A stretch of 64,000 nucleotides of DNA from Ramlibacter sp. (GTDB lineage Bacteria > Pseudomonadota > Gammaproteobacteria > Burkholderiales > Burkholderiaceae_C): NCBI GenBank assembly GCA_019635435.1, contig JAHBZM010000001.1, positions 3,968,001-4,032,000 on the forward strand, given 5' to 3'. The notes under the pieces are model-generated. The model saw only the letters and a list, made by a program, of their open reading frames with translations. It did not search any database and was not told the origin of the DNA. This document shows positions 40,884 through 47,898 of this stretch, piece after piece; position 1 is the first letter of the stretch, and every line of letters begins with the position of its first letter. Position numbers and translations under genes: made by a program.

Positions 40884-41317
40884 CGCAACACCTCGTAGCC
40901 TGAGCGCCCTGGAGAGCCATCAACCGAAGGTGTTTATGGCTAGTTCAAGGAACGTTCAAACGCTCTTTAAAAATTCAGTACGGGAAGGCCAGCCGATAGC
41001 CCCGCGGATAGGGGCGGGCGGCGCAGCCCTTCGCTCTGGAGGCGCCAGAACCGCTCCGGACCCTTTGCCGCACCCAACCCCTTGCACAGCCCCTTTTCGG
41101 GCCGTGTAGCGCGATCTGAAGGGTCGATTTTGAGTATCGCCTCTTCGACGGCGCCGCTCGGTGCGGGATCCACCGGTCTTCCGGGACATCCTCAGTCGGC
41201 CCGGACGCATCGCCTATAGTTCAATTCCATGCGTCCACAAGTTCGATTTCACGCGGCCGCTTACACCTGCGCCTGTGCGCTGTCGGCCGTGGCGGGAGGA
41301 TGGGCCTTGGCCATCGC
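40884..41317. other. Right end of prophage 1 and host flank, no gene seen
   Basis: 40884-40958 is the last phage DNA if the proposed CA end is right. From 40964 the sequence reads TCTTTAAAAATT, identical to a boxA antitermination element of ribosomal RNA leaders, and CCAGCCGATA follows, also like a beta-proteobacterial rRNA leader. No 16S gene follows. The rest is GC-rich with small inverted repeats and no plausible coding frame. Confidence 0.45.
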
Positions 41318-41353
41318 CAAAAGAAAAGAGGGCTAGCCTTTCGGCTAACCCTC
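41318..41353 (-). terminator. Terminator of the tRNA-Arg transcript
   Basis: Read on the minus strand, GAGGGTTAGCC-GAAA-GGCTAGCCCTC (41328-41353) is followed by TTTTCTTTT. It begins 8 bases beyond the tRNA 3' end. A GAAA loop and an A/U-rich tail make it a strong intrinsic terminator. Confidence 0.9.
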
Positions 41354-41361
41354 TTCAATGT

Positions 41362-41438
41362 TGGTGCGGCTGGCAGGAATCGAACCCACGACCCCTTGGT
41401 TCGTAGCCAAGTACTCTATCCAGCTGAGCTACAGCCGC
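41362..41438 (-). tRNA. tRNA-Arg (anticodon ACG)
   Basis: 77 bases including an encoded CCA end. The acceptor stem GCGGCTG/CAGCCGC, the D-arm GCTC..GAGT, the anticodon stem CTTGG/CCAAG with loop CTACGAA (anticodon ACG, normally edited to ICG), and the GGTTCGAATCC T-arm all fit. It is host DNA, is intact, and is not the integration site of either phage, since transposable phages do not target tRNA genes. Confidence 0.97.
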
Positions 41439-41448
41439 TAAGCCTGCA

Positions 41449-41477
41449 ATTATAGCACGTTCGCCGCAGGCCTTTGT
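41449..41477 (-). promoter_or_regulatory. Promoter of tRNA-Arg
   Basis: On the minus strand a perfect TATAAT (41449-41454) lies ten bases upstream of the tRNA 5' end. The position 17 bases further up reads ACAAAG, a poor -35. GC-rich bases between -10 and start resemble a stringent discriminator. Confidence 0.75.
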
Positions 41478-41773
41478 GGGGGACTGCTCGTTTTGACACC
41501 CGACCAGAGTTAAAGAAAAAACGGCCATCGCCTTATTTGGCGCGGGTCTTCGGGGGAATGAGGGGCGGAAAGCCGGCTCAGGGGCTTTGGCACCAAATGG
41601 GCCACCGAGGCCCCAAAACGGGCCGTGGCGGGCGTCGTGCGCCTATCTGCGGGCGGATCATGGGTCGGATCGGTTGGTGCGCGCCGTGGGCCGCTTTCAT
41701 TGGGGAATCAGGGCCACGCCACGCAAATAGGCACTCAGCGCCCTTACCGAGGGCCCGTGCTGGGCCCGCCCCT
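41478..41773. other. Host-prophage 2 junction region without genes
   Basis: About 300 bases with no convincing coding frame on either strand. It holds one AGTTAAAG (41510-41517 region), CGGGGGAAT (also present at the prophage 1 left end, 41-49), and several GC-rich inverted repeats such as GGGCCCG...CGGGCCC. Part must be phage left end and part chromosome. Confidence 0.5.
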
Positions 41774-41959
41774 AACTCGGACGTTCGGAACTCGGACGGG
41801 TTTTCATGTCCGACTTCACTTTTCCTTTGTGCCACGCGGGCTTGCAGCGATTCCAGGCGCAACGCTGAAAACGTCCGAGTTACCGAACTCGGACGCGGTT
41901 TGCGTTCGAGGTGCGCAGTTAAAGTCGGACGCCCGGTTGCTGGCCGTCCGACTTTAACT
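41774..41959. repeat. AACTCGGACG repeat cluster and 15-bp inverted repeat at the prophage 2 left end
   Basis: Exact AACTCGGACG at 41774-41783, 41789-41798 and 41886-41895, and its complement at 41872-41881. The variant AAGTCGGAC occurs inverted at 41808-41816. A perfect 15-bp inverted repeat, AGTTAAAGTCGGACG (41917-41931) and its complement (41945-41959), closes the cluster. The same decamer is repeated at the prophage 1 left end. Transposase binding is the likely role but is inferred. Confidence 0.75.
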
Positions 41960-41973
41960 ATTTGGCCCGCGCA

Positions 41974-41998
41974 AGAAAAAGCCCAGCGAGTGCTGGGC
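41974..41998 (-). terminator. Terminator of the prophage 2 early operon
   Basis: On the minus strand GCCCAGC-ACTC-GCTGGGC (41981-41998) is followed by TTTTTCT. It lies about 20 bases beyond the stop of mor and next to the repeat cluster, matching the layout at 261-290 in prophage 1. Confidence 0.85.
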
Positions 41999-42019
41999 AG
42001 GCACGGGGCGACGATCGGC

Positions 42020-42418
42020 TCACTCAAATAGCGCAGACTGGGCGTCATTGGAGGTGTCGGCACCGACGATGCGGGTTACCTGGCGCTCGGTCAGGTTGTG
42101 TTCGGCGGCGAGAACACGCAGGGATTTCGGCCCGTATTCCGACCGCATCTTGGCATTGCGCACGGCCAGCAGCGCCTGCTGGGCCTTGGGTAGCTCGAAG
42201 TGCGTCTCGCGGCCAAATTCGCTTGATAGCTTGACTAGGTTGTCGAAGCCGATCAGTTGGGCAAAGTGATGGTCGGCCGTAGGGTTCAGTGGGATGTAAA
42301 TCCGCAGGCCACCGAAGCGCTCCACGAGCAGCATGGTGGCCTGAAGACCGATCAGGCGCACGAAGTCCTGCAGCAGCTTTGGCAGCAGGTCCGTCGACAG
42401 GTCGGCCCAGTTTTTCAC
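42020..42418 (-). CDS. mor: Mor-type transcription activator
   Basis: 132 aa, the same size as Mu Mor. LLQDFVRLIGLQATMLLVER, then FGGLRIYIPLNPTADHHF, is the family core, and the C-terminal helix-turn-helix is SLRVLAAEHNLTERQVTRIV. It should switch on late transcription. Candidate targets are the two extended -10 promoters at 56195-56203 and 62752-62760, which lack -35 boxes. It overlaps GemA by 4 bases and ends the operon. Confidence 0.92.
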   Translation of the reverse strand: MKNWADLSTDLLPKLLQDFVRLIGLQATMLLVERFGGLRIYIPLNPTADHHFAQLIGFDNLVKLSSEFGRETHFELPKAQQALLAVRNAKMRSEYGPKSLRVLAAEHNLTERQVTRIVGADTSNDAQSALFE

Positions 42419-42846
42419 TTCCTGCCACCCACCCGAGAAAGCCAGCCCTTGAGCGCCTCGATCACCAGGCTGGCGTGGCTGGTGCCGAGGAAGCGGATGT
42501 CATCGGGGCCGCCTTGGGCTTTGATGAAGCGATTCAGCGCGGCGGGGCTCTTGTCTTCCAGGGCTCCGGCTGCGCCCAAGTCCTTCCACAGGCGCTGGAT
42601 CAGCCACTGCTGCTTGGTCAGGCGCGGTCCTTGGGGCTTGGGTTGCCAGCCGCACTGGCGAAGGTGGTCCAGGAAGCGGCGGCGGCCAGTGCTGTCCAGA
42701 TCGCCAGCTGACGATCGGCCAGTCTTGGCCTGAAGGATCGCGCGGTAGTCGGCCTCGGACCAGCCAAGGGCGGCCACGGCAATGTGGATCTGAGCCAGCT
42801 CGTTGCGCCGCTGCGATGGGTCAACGGCCCTGCGTGCTACTGCCAT
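42415..42846 (-). CDS. gemA: Mu gp16/GemA family protein (DUF1018)
   Basis: 143 aa from the ATG at 42846, with GGAG eight bases upstream. RRNELAQIHIAVAALGWSEA, DYRAILQAKTGRSSAGDL and RRFLDHLRQCGW follow the family pattern, and WLIQRLWKDLGAAGALEDKS with the final HASLVIEALKGWL is also typical. It is more canonical than the prophage 1 copy and sits in the same place before mor. Confidence 0.9.
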   Translation of the reverse strand: MAVARRAVDPSQRRNELAQIHIAVAALGWSEADYRAILQAKTGRSSAGDLDSTGRRRFLDHLRQCGWQPKPQGPRLTKQQWLIQRLWKDLGAAGALEDKSPAALNRFIKAQGGPDDIRFLGTSHASLVIEALKGWLSRVGGRK

Positions 42847-42875
42847 ACTTGAGGCTCCAGACCACGGGGGTGACG

Positions 42876-43112
42876 ATGACAATGACCAGCAATGACAAGG
42901 CCAGGTTGAACGATCTCAGCGACAAAGCGAACGCCGCGTACAAAGCCGCGCGCGCCGCCAGATTGGAAGTCACGAAGGCGTACGCGCAATGCGCAGCCGG
43001 CCAGGGCACAGGTCCGTCGATCGAGCTGATCGAGACGGCCGAACGCCTCGAAGCCGAAGCGGACAAGCTTTGGAGCCAACAGCAAGCTGCCTGGTCGCTG
43101 TTCACATTCTGA
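42876..43112 (+). CDS. Small helical protein on the opposite strand of the early region
   Basis: 78 aa, reading right, between leftward gemA and the methyltransferase gene, in a 298-base stretch with no leftward gene. A GGGGG precedes the ATG at about 5 bases. The product is highly charged and helical (LNDLSDKANAAYKAARAARL, ELIETAERLEAEADKLWSQQ). It is convergent with the methyltransferase gene, so it must have its own promoter, which suggests an independently expressed cargo gene. Function unknown. Confidence 0.6.
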   Translation: MTMTSNDKARLNDLSDKANAAYKAARAARLEVTKAYAQCAAGQGTGPSIELIETAERLEAEADKLWSQQQAAWSLFTF

Positions 43113-43144
43113 TGCGCTAGCGATCACGAACCGGCTGTCGCTAT

Positions 43145-44059
43145 TCACAGCGCGCTCCTTAGGGCTTCGATGTAGTCCTGAGCCTGCCGAGGCGCTACGG
43201 CGTTACCGAGCCCGAGCATGGCCAGTTTGTGATCTTTCGGAAGGACGTAGTCCCTCCGAAAACCCATCGCGTCGCGCGCCTCGGTGCTCAGCATCATTCG
43301 CATGCGTTGCCCGTCAATCACTGCCCATCGGTCGACCGTGGTGATCGTGCCGACCGGCCGGGCCAAATCGCGACCTGTCGCGCCGGACCCCCGCCCGTAA
43401 TACGGCGCGAGGAAGCGTTCACCGAAGCGACGACGCCCGTTCTCAAGCCTGCGCAGGGTAGCTACAGCGCGCTTCGGCGTAACGATTGGTGACCAGCTGC
43501 CCGTAGCAAAGTCAATGAATGAAGACGCCGGCACATGCGGCCTCTGCGGGAGCTGAAGCTGCACTGGGTGCTTGGATCTCGTGAGCGCTATGAACAGGCG
43601 CTTTCGGTTTTGAGGTACCCCGTGATCGGCGGCATCGCTGATATAGGGACTGATGGCATAGCCAAGGGAATGGACTGCGAAGCACCATGCCCTGTAGAGC
43701 GGCCATTTTGCGAAAGCGGGGACGTTCTCAATGAGGGCCGCAGGGACCCGCTGATATTCCAGAAAGTCCACAATTGCCCAGGCGGTTCCCCGAGCAGCGT
43801 CATGGTGCGGCCGGTCTCTTCCACGAGCGGGTGTGTACCCCGTGCAAGCAGGGCTGGCGCACAACAGATCCACTCGCGGAACGATGCCCCAGTCAGCTTG
43901 GCAAAGATCTTGGCAGGCATGTTCAACCGTTGGATGGTTGATCTCATGGTTGTCGACGGCCGGGCGAAAGTGATTGGCGGCCCACTTCACGCGGCAACCG
44001 GCCTGCTCGGCCGCCTCGGTGAACCCGCCAATACCGGCGAAGAAATCGGCGACATCCAT
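43145..44059 (-). CDS. C5-cytosine DNA methyltransferase
   Basis: 304 aa from the ATG at 44059. Motif I DFFAGIGGFTEAAEQAG (5-21), the catalytic loop SPACTGYTPARG with Cys72 (the SPxCT..ARG variant of PCQ), ENV at 111-113, QNRKR at 150-154 and the closing GNAV. It transfers methyl from S-adenosylmethionine to cytosine C5. No cognate restriction enzyme is nearby, so it probably protects phage DNA against host restriction, functionally like Mu Mom. Prophage 1 has no counterpart. Confidence 0.92.
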   Translation of the reverse strand: MDVADFFAGIGGFTEAAEQAGCRVKWAANHFRPAVDNHEINHPTVEHACQDLCQADWGIVPRVDLLCASPACTGYTPARGRDRPHHDAARGTAWAIVDFLEYQRVPAALIENVPAFAKWPLYRAWCFAVHSLGYAISPYISDAADHGVPQNRKRLFIALTRSKHPVQLQLPQRPHVPASSFIDFATGSWSPIVTPKRAVATLRRLENGRRRFGERFLAPYYGRGSGATGRDLARPVGTITTVDRWAVIDGQRMRMMLSTEARDAMGFRRDYVLPKDHKLAMLGLGNAVAPRQAQDYIEALRSAL

Positions 44060-44060
44060 A

Positions 44061-44447
44061 TCAGCCTCGAACCTCGGGCGACGCAGGGTCTTTTTGCCGC
44101 ACCAACGTCGCGTTGTCGGGGTGAGCAACCAGCAGCCCGCGCGACGTGAGGTAAGAGACGGCTTCGGAAACCCTTTGGAAAATCTCCTCGTCCTCACCAT
44201 TCAAATCGAGCCTCAGGTTAGTCGGGTGAACCTCGTACCAGTTCACGCCGTTGAACTCCTGCCATCGGCATTCGGACTGGATGAGTTCCCACGACGCCTC
44301 GTCGGCGATGCTGATGGCGCCGCCTGACTTGGCGATCTGCGCGAGCAAGGAGGCGGCCTCGTTCACATACCGGGCCATGCCCCGTGCATCGTCTTTGGAG
44401 AGACTCCCGGCCATTGCAAGCACGCGCTGAATGTGGTCGTTGGTCAT
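44061..44447 (-). CDS. Conserved early phage protein, homologue in prophage 1
   Basis: 128 aa from the ATG at 44447, matching the start of its homologue at 2362-2715. The two share MTND.IQ, GGAI.IADEASWELI, NWYEVHPTNLRLDLNGEDEE and the VRQKDPASP end. The extra 11 residues lie in the N-terminal helical part. Function unknown; one of the best conserved genes between the two prophages. Confidence 0.8.
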   Translation of the reverse strand: MTNDHIQRVLAMAGSLSKDDARGMARYVNEAASLLAQIAKSGGAISIADEASWELIQSECRWQEFNGVNWYEVHPTNLRLDLNGEDEEIFQRVSEAVSYLTSRGLLVAHPDNATLVRQKDPASPEVRG

Positions 44448-44692
44448 GAGTTGATGCTCGTAGCGAGGCGAGCGGCCGCACGTTGCAGCCGCAAGTTGAA
44501 CCAGCGCCTCAGGCAGTACCCTCTGGCAATGCTGATTCCGGTGTAGATGACGCTGATGGCGACGTTCTCGCCCAAGCTGGGGTGAAACCCGAACCGGGGG
44601 AATATCAGTTGGTTGGCGAGCACGCTGATGACCAGGCCTATGGCGGTGTTCATTGCGGCTTCGATCAGGGAGCCAAGGCGGGACTGATTCAT
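44444..44692 (-). CDS. Small membrane protein, DUF7220-like
   Basis: 82 aa with two transmembrane helices (AMNTAIGLVISVLANQLIFP and LGENVAISVIYTGISIARGY) and a basic RRWFNLRLQR after the second. The pattern SL.EA..N..IG......Q..(I/V)FP.FG.H.SLGEN..I..I(F/Y)T..SI.R.Y..RR is the DUF7220 signature known from phages. Role unknown. ATGA overlap with neighbours. Confidence 0.75.
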   Translation of the reverse strand: MNQSRLGSLIEAAMNTAIGLVISVLANQLIFPRFGFHPSLGENVAISVIYTGISIARGYCLRRWFNLRLQRAAARLATSINS

Positions 44693-45387
44693 GCCAGAAG
44701 TTCCCTCTCTGGAATGCCACTCACGCCCCTATTGAGCTGGGCGCTTTCGCCGGCTTTGATACCAGCCAGCACGTGGCCGCTGTCCTTGACCTTGCCGGCG
44801 TTGTTCTTCGTTTTGGAGGTCTTGAGGTCGGGGTGCTTCGCGGTCTTGTAGGCCAGCAGCAGCGCCTTGTCCTGGTCACCACATGCAAAGCGCTCCACCA
44901 GCTCGCGCACGCCGTAGACCCAGCCATTTGCAAACGCATCGCCGCGCGCGGTCTTGGTGATGGGCTTACAGTTCTTCGGCTGCTTCTGAATGTGAGCGAG
45001 CCGCGACCGGGAGCACTGGCGGCCCAGCACCTGGTACGCATAGGCGGCCACGTCGGCCGCTGCATCAACTCCAATGAACACGTACTCACGTTTGCGCACG
45101 TAGTTGCCGGCGTCGTTGTAAGCGCCGGAGATAGAGGCAAAGTGAGTGCAGCCGAATGCGTCCGAGACGATGGCGGCCAACATCACGTCCCAAACGTTGG
45201 GGGCCATGCTGGCGGCCCGAACACTCACCTCTCGCACGTCGATCATGGAAAGTTCGTGATCATCGACACGAAATTCCTGCATCAGCTTTTGGGCCTGGCG
45301 CATGGCCGCAGCCGCCTCATGCGGCTCGGCGCTGCGAGAGAGCGCCAGGCACTTCTTGATCTTCTTGATGGCGTCGTCGCGGTTCAT
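44689..45387 (-). CDS. DUF2786 domain protein
   Basis: 232 aa. The N-terminal DUF2786 helical domain is unmistakable: RDDAIKKIKKCLALSRSAEP, HEAAAAMRQAQKLMQEF. A second domain follows with REYVFIGVDAAADVAAYAYQ and FANGWVYGVRELV, like the metal-binding-type DUF7168 region found with it. The family is frequent in phages, with no established role. Confidence 0.85.
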   Translation of the reverse strand: MNRDDAIKKIKKCLALSRSAEPHEAAAAMRQAQKLMQEFRVDDHELSMIDVREVSVRAASMAPNVWDVMLAAIVSDAFGCTHFASISGAYNDAGNYVRKREYVFIGVDAAADVAAYAYQVLGRQCSRSRLAHIQKQPKNCKPITKTARGDAFANGWVYGVRELVERFACGDQDKALLLAYKTAKHPDLKTSKTKNNAGKVKDSGHVLAGIKAGESAQLNRGVSGIPERELLA

Positions 45388-46076
45388 GCGCCCTCCCGCT
45401 CGCCGGCACCAGGCGAATCACTGCAGTCTTGCGGATCACGCTGGGCGTAGTCCAGGTCTTGATACCCGCTCACGCTGAAGCCGATCAGCTGGGCGAATTG
45501 GCGGCGGTCTTCGTCGCTGAATGGAAGCCTGGCGAGGTCATCCATGTTGATTCCACCGTGGTCGAGAAGATGCGCCACGATGGCGTTTGACTTGAAACGC
45601 CGAACACCCCTAACAAGCACGGTTGGCTGCGTCGGATGGGCTTTTGCGGCGACGACGCATGCAGCGGCCAGCTCGTGGGCCGCAATGGCGTCCTCGGCCC
45701 ACATGCGGGCTTGTTGACGTGGCAGCACCACGGTGTCATTGGGGCTGTTCGTGCCAGTCACGTCGTCGAGCCACTGCCGCAACAGATCGGGGCGGGTCTT
45801 GAGCCTGGGTGTCTGTATGAAGGCTTCCGTGTCGCGGTAGTAGATATGCCAGAAGGTGACCCCATGCTGAACCGTGGCCGGTCTGAAGGGCTCGACGCGC
45901 ACGAACTCGACGCCGAAGACCTTCCGGCCCAAGGCCTCGGCGGCTTGCTGTTCGCCGGCCGTGCAAGATGCGCGTTGCTTGCGCAGCGCGCTGGTCTCGT
46001 AGGTTCCGAGCTTGGCCCGGACGGTGATCTCCACGAAGTGCTCCACCGTTTGGAATGCGTGTTCAGGGCTTTTCAT
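45384..46076 (-). CDS. Two-domain phage protein fusing two separate prophage 1 genes
   Basis: 230 aa. Residues about 20-60 (TYETSALRKQRASCTAGEQQ, then AAEALGRKVFG) match the N-terminus of prophage 1 gene 4517-5056. Residues from about 90 to the end match prophage 1 gene 2912-3346 almost throughout (RPDLLRQWLDDVTGTNSPND, FSDEDRRQFAQLIGFSVSGY). The fusion joins genes separated by two others in prophage 1 and suggests the two domains act together. Function unknown. Confidence 0.8.
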   Translation of the reverse strand: MKSPEHAFQTVEHFVEITVRAKLGTYETSALRKQRASCTAGEQQAAEALGRKVFGVEFVRVEPFRPATVQHGVTFWHIYYRDTEAFIQTPRLKTRPDLLRQWLDDVTGTNSPNDTVVLPRQQARMWAEDAIAAHELAAACVVAAKAHPTQPTVLVRGVRRFKSNAIVAHLLDHGGINMDDLARLPFSDEDRRQFAQLIGFSVSGYQDLDYAQRDPQDCSDSPGAGEREGA

Positions 46077-46404
46077 CGTTGATCTCTCCTGTTGTGGCTT
46101 GCAACCTGGCGTCCGGTTGGTCTGCTGTGCCCAGCTGCCTCCGCCTCACCCAATTGGCCAGGTTGCGATAGGCGTTGCGGGTGAGACGCCCTTCCTGCAT
46201 GGCGACGTACTCAACGGCGTCGGCCCAGGCTTCCAGGAACTCGACACTGGATAGACGCTCGGCCGAGGTCACGTAGACCTTGCAGGCTGCGTAGATGCGG
46301 CGCTGGACTGACACCGGCACCATTGCCCAGTGCTTGGGGCACATGCGTTTGCTGGCCGGCGTGGGGACGCCGCAGTGGTTGGCATCGCATGAGCGCTTCA
46401 GCAT
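46063..46404 (-). CDS. Phage protein with N-terminal Cys/His zinc motif
   Basis: 113 aa from the ATG at 46404, which overlaps the upstream stop (TGATG) and has GGGGG upstream. KRSCDANHCGVPTPASKRMC, PKHW gives a C-x4-C-x10-C-x2-H zinc site; the remainder is helical (QRRIYAACKVYVTSAERLSS). This motif, typical of phage proteins that handle nucleic acid, is the only clue. Confidence 0.65.
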   Translation of the reverse strand: MLKRSCDANHCGVPTPASKRMCPKHWAMVPVSVQRRIYAACKVYVTSAERLSSVEFLEAWADAVEYVAMQEGRLTRNAYRNLANWVRRRQLGTADQPDARLQATTGEINDEKP

Positions 46405-46697
46405 CAAGACCCCCTATGGGTGAGCTTCAGCGGCTCGGTGCCAATGGCGTGGATAACAGGGTGTCGGTCTGTCGGTTCGACTTTTCTGCGCACCTGGTTT
46501 GCGCGGACCATCGTCAGCTCAAGCGCGACCGGCTCGTCGATCTCGTACGTTTCAACGTGTGCCCCGGTGTCGTATTTCTCGGTGCACACCAAGGCGCCCT
46601 GCAGAAGAGCCATGACTTTCAAGCCCTTGTCTGCTGGCAGCAGCATGGAATAGAAGCCGATCCGGATACGGCAAAGGTCAGGCGTTTTGGTGGCCAT
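46404..46697 (-). CDS. Hypothetical early phage protein
   Basis: 97 aa with a compact alpha/beta pattern (CRIRIGFYSMLLPADKGLKV, MALLQGALVCTEKYDTG). It starts 1 base into the upstream stop (TGATG) and ends in the overlap with the next start. No family recognised; supported by tight coupling. Confidence 0.6.
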   Translation of the reverse strand: MATKTPDLCRIRIGFYSMLLPADKGLKVMALLQGALVCTEKYDTGAHVETYEIDEPVALELTMVRANQVRRKVEPTDRHPVIHAIGTEPLKLTHRGS

Positions 46698-47002
46698 CAG
46701 ACAGCCTCCAGCTCGCGCACGATGACCTCGGGCTCGCTCTTCGGATCAAACGGGCGAAGGTAGTGGTCGGGGATGCCATCGCAAATGGCCCAGTCACCAG
46801 GCTGCAGAAGTACTCCGTGCGGATCCCTGCTCCGCTGGGTGATCTGGACCCGCTGACCTGGCGTCACTTCCCACGTTGGCATTGCCATGCCTGGCAGAAG
46901 GCGGATGGTGCGAACGATGCGGCCGTTGAGCTGCTCGATCCCGCGCAGGTTCTGATGCTTGGGCACCACGATCCATGCCATTTGGTCGGGCCGGCAGTTC
47001 AT
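46697..47002 (-). CDS. Hypothetical early phage protein
   Basis: 101 aa, beta-rich (RIVRTIRLLPGMAMPTWEVT, GQRVQITQ...PGDWAICDG IPDHYLRPFDP). The WE(V/I)TPGQR...GDWAI.DG.PDHYLRP pattern looks like a small barrel domain and suggests a structured, conserved protein. No function can be named. It overlaps the upstream gene by 4 bases. Confidence 0.6.
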   Translation of the reverse strand: MNCRPDQMAWIVVPKHQNLRGIEQLNGRIVRTIRLLPGMAMPTWEVTPGQRVQITQRSRDPHGVLLQPGDWAICDGIPDHYLRPFDPKSEPEVIVRELEAV

Positions 47003-47376
47003 ACGCGCTCCCCGGGCGCTTCCGCGCGAACGTCCTGCGTTCCAGCGAGGGCCAACGCTGCCAGCGCCTCGACATCGAAGTGCGGCCCGAAGACGCGCGC
47101 GCCCTTGTACGTGAACTGCTCCCGAGCCTCATGCTCGACGCTGGTCAGGACGCACTTCAATGCAGTCTGCACCAGCTCGCTTCGCGTCATGTGACGCGAC
47201 AGCAGCCACTTGCGCGTTAGCTGGCGCTCAATGACACCAGGCCGGTCGTTGTCGAATGCGTCGAACGACGCCTGCAGGTATGTCGGTTCGCCATCAGCGA
47301 AGGCGTTGTGAATGAAGAAGCTGAAGCCGGGGAACTTCACCTCGGCCAGCACTCTCTTGGCTTCAACGATGTCCAT
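46999..47376 (-). CDS. Hypothetical early phage protein
   Basis: 125 aa from the ATG at 47376. FPGFSFFIHNAFADGEPTYL, QASFDAFDNDRPGVIERQLT and TRKWLLSRHMTRSELVQTAL make an alpha/beta N-terminal half and helical C-terminal half, found in several phage proteins of unknown role. It begins 1 base before the stop of the upstream gene. Confidence 0.65.
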   Translation of the reverse strand: MDIVEAKRVLAEVKFPGFSFFIHNAFADGEPTYLQASFDAFDNDRPGVIERQLTRKWLLSRHMTRSELVQTALKCVLTSVEHEAREQFTYKGARVFGPHFDVEALAALALAGTQDVRAEAPGERV

Positions 47377-47377
47377 G

Positions 47378-47887
47378 TCAGCGCCCCGAATAGACGTCTT
47401 CGGCCAGGCCGACCACCGGCAGAGCCCGCGTCTCAAAGCGGGCGATCTCCACGGGCTTGATGTCGGCATCGGCACCGTGGCCGCACCCGGTCTCGTCCTT
47501 CTTGATGGCCTCGTACCAGTTGGACAGGGCGGCGGCGCTGCTGATGGTGTGGTGCAGGGCCTTGGGCTTGTCCCCGGTGATGACCGCGCGCAAGCATTTG
47601 CCGGCCAGGTAGCCAACAAGCCAGAACCAGTTTTCGGCGCTCTTGCCCCGATCGTGGGCCTCGCCCCAGCGGTCGCGCTGGTGAGCGGCTTCAAGGCGAG
47701 TCGCCTTCAGGAACTCGTCGGTGTGCGGGTTGTTGATCAGCGCGTGCAGCACATGGCCGGCTGCGACGTCCTCGATCAGTTGCTTCAGCATGGGCCGCGT
47801 GACTGTCAAAGTCTGGCTGCTGCCGTATGCGACGGCCTCGAGCATTTCCTTGAGCTGCTCGGGCGAGGTTTTGAGGTTAATGGTCAT
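47378..47887 (-). CDS. Conserved helical phage protein
   Basis: 169 aa. RLEAAHQRDRWGEAHDRGKS, AENWFWLVGYLAGKCLRAVI and DKPKALHHTISSAAALSNWY form a four-helix pattern widespread in phages; the charged residues in HQRDRWGEAHD could bind a metal or nucleotide, as in all-alpha NTP pyrophosphatases, but this is only a resemblance. It is the first gene after the internal terminator of the early operon. Confidence 0.65.
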   Translation of the reverse strand: MTINLKTSPEQLKEMLEAVAYGSSQTLTVTRPMLKQLIEDVAAGHVLHALINNPHTDEFLKATRLEAAHQRDRWGEAHDRGKSAENWFWLVGYLAGKCLRAVITGDKPKALHHTISSAAALSNWYEAIKKDETGCGHGADADIKPVEIARFETRALPVVGLAEDVYSGR

Positions 47888-47898
47888 GATCGCCTTTC

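Larger units (their letters stand above)
35..40958. mobile_element. Prophage 1: BcepMu-like transposable myophage, probably complete
   Basis: The element has MuA and MuB homologues, Ner, GemA and Mor family proteins, and a full Mu-type head and contractile-tail gene set. Early genes read left and late genes right, as in BcepMu. Proposed ends: TG at 35-36 preceded by AACGC (30-34), and CA at 40957-40958 followed by AACGC (40959-40963), which fits the 5-bp target duplication of Mu transposition. The terminal inverted repeat is weak and a chance match of this kind is not rare, so the exact ends are tentative while the prophage itself is certain. Confidence 0.85.

Noticed and set aside
41041..41110. 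A possible com/mom-like module at the right end of prophage 1
   Set aside because: No coding frame resembling Com or Mom occurs after the last late gene; the last gene has only a Cys pair and a membrane helix.
41362..41438. tRNA-Arg as an integration site (attB) for one of the prophages
   Set aside because: Both prophages encode DDE transposases, no tyrosine or serine integrase is seen, and the tRNA is complete with its own promoter and terminator, without flanking direct repeats.
19200..41635. GGCCGTGGCGGG shared by the prophage 1 late gap, the host flank (about 41284) and the prophage 2 left region (about 41622)
   Set aside because: Short and GC-rich; in this composition it can arise by chance and the surroundings do not align.
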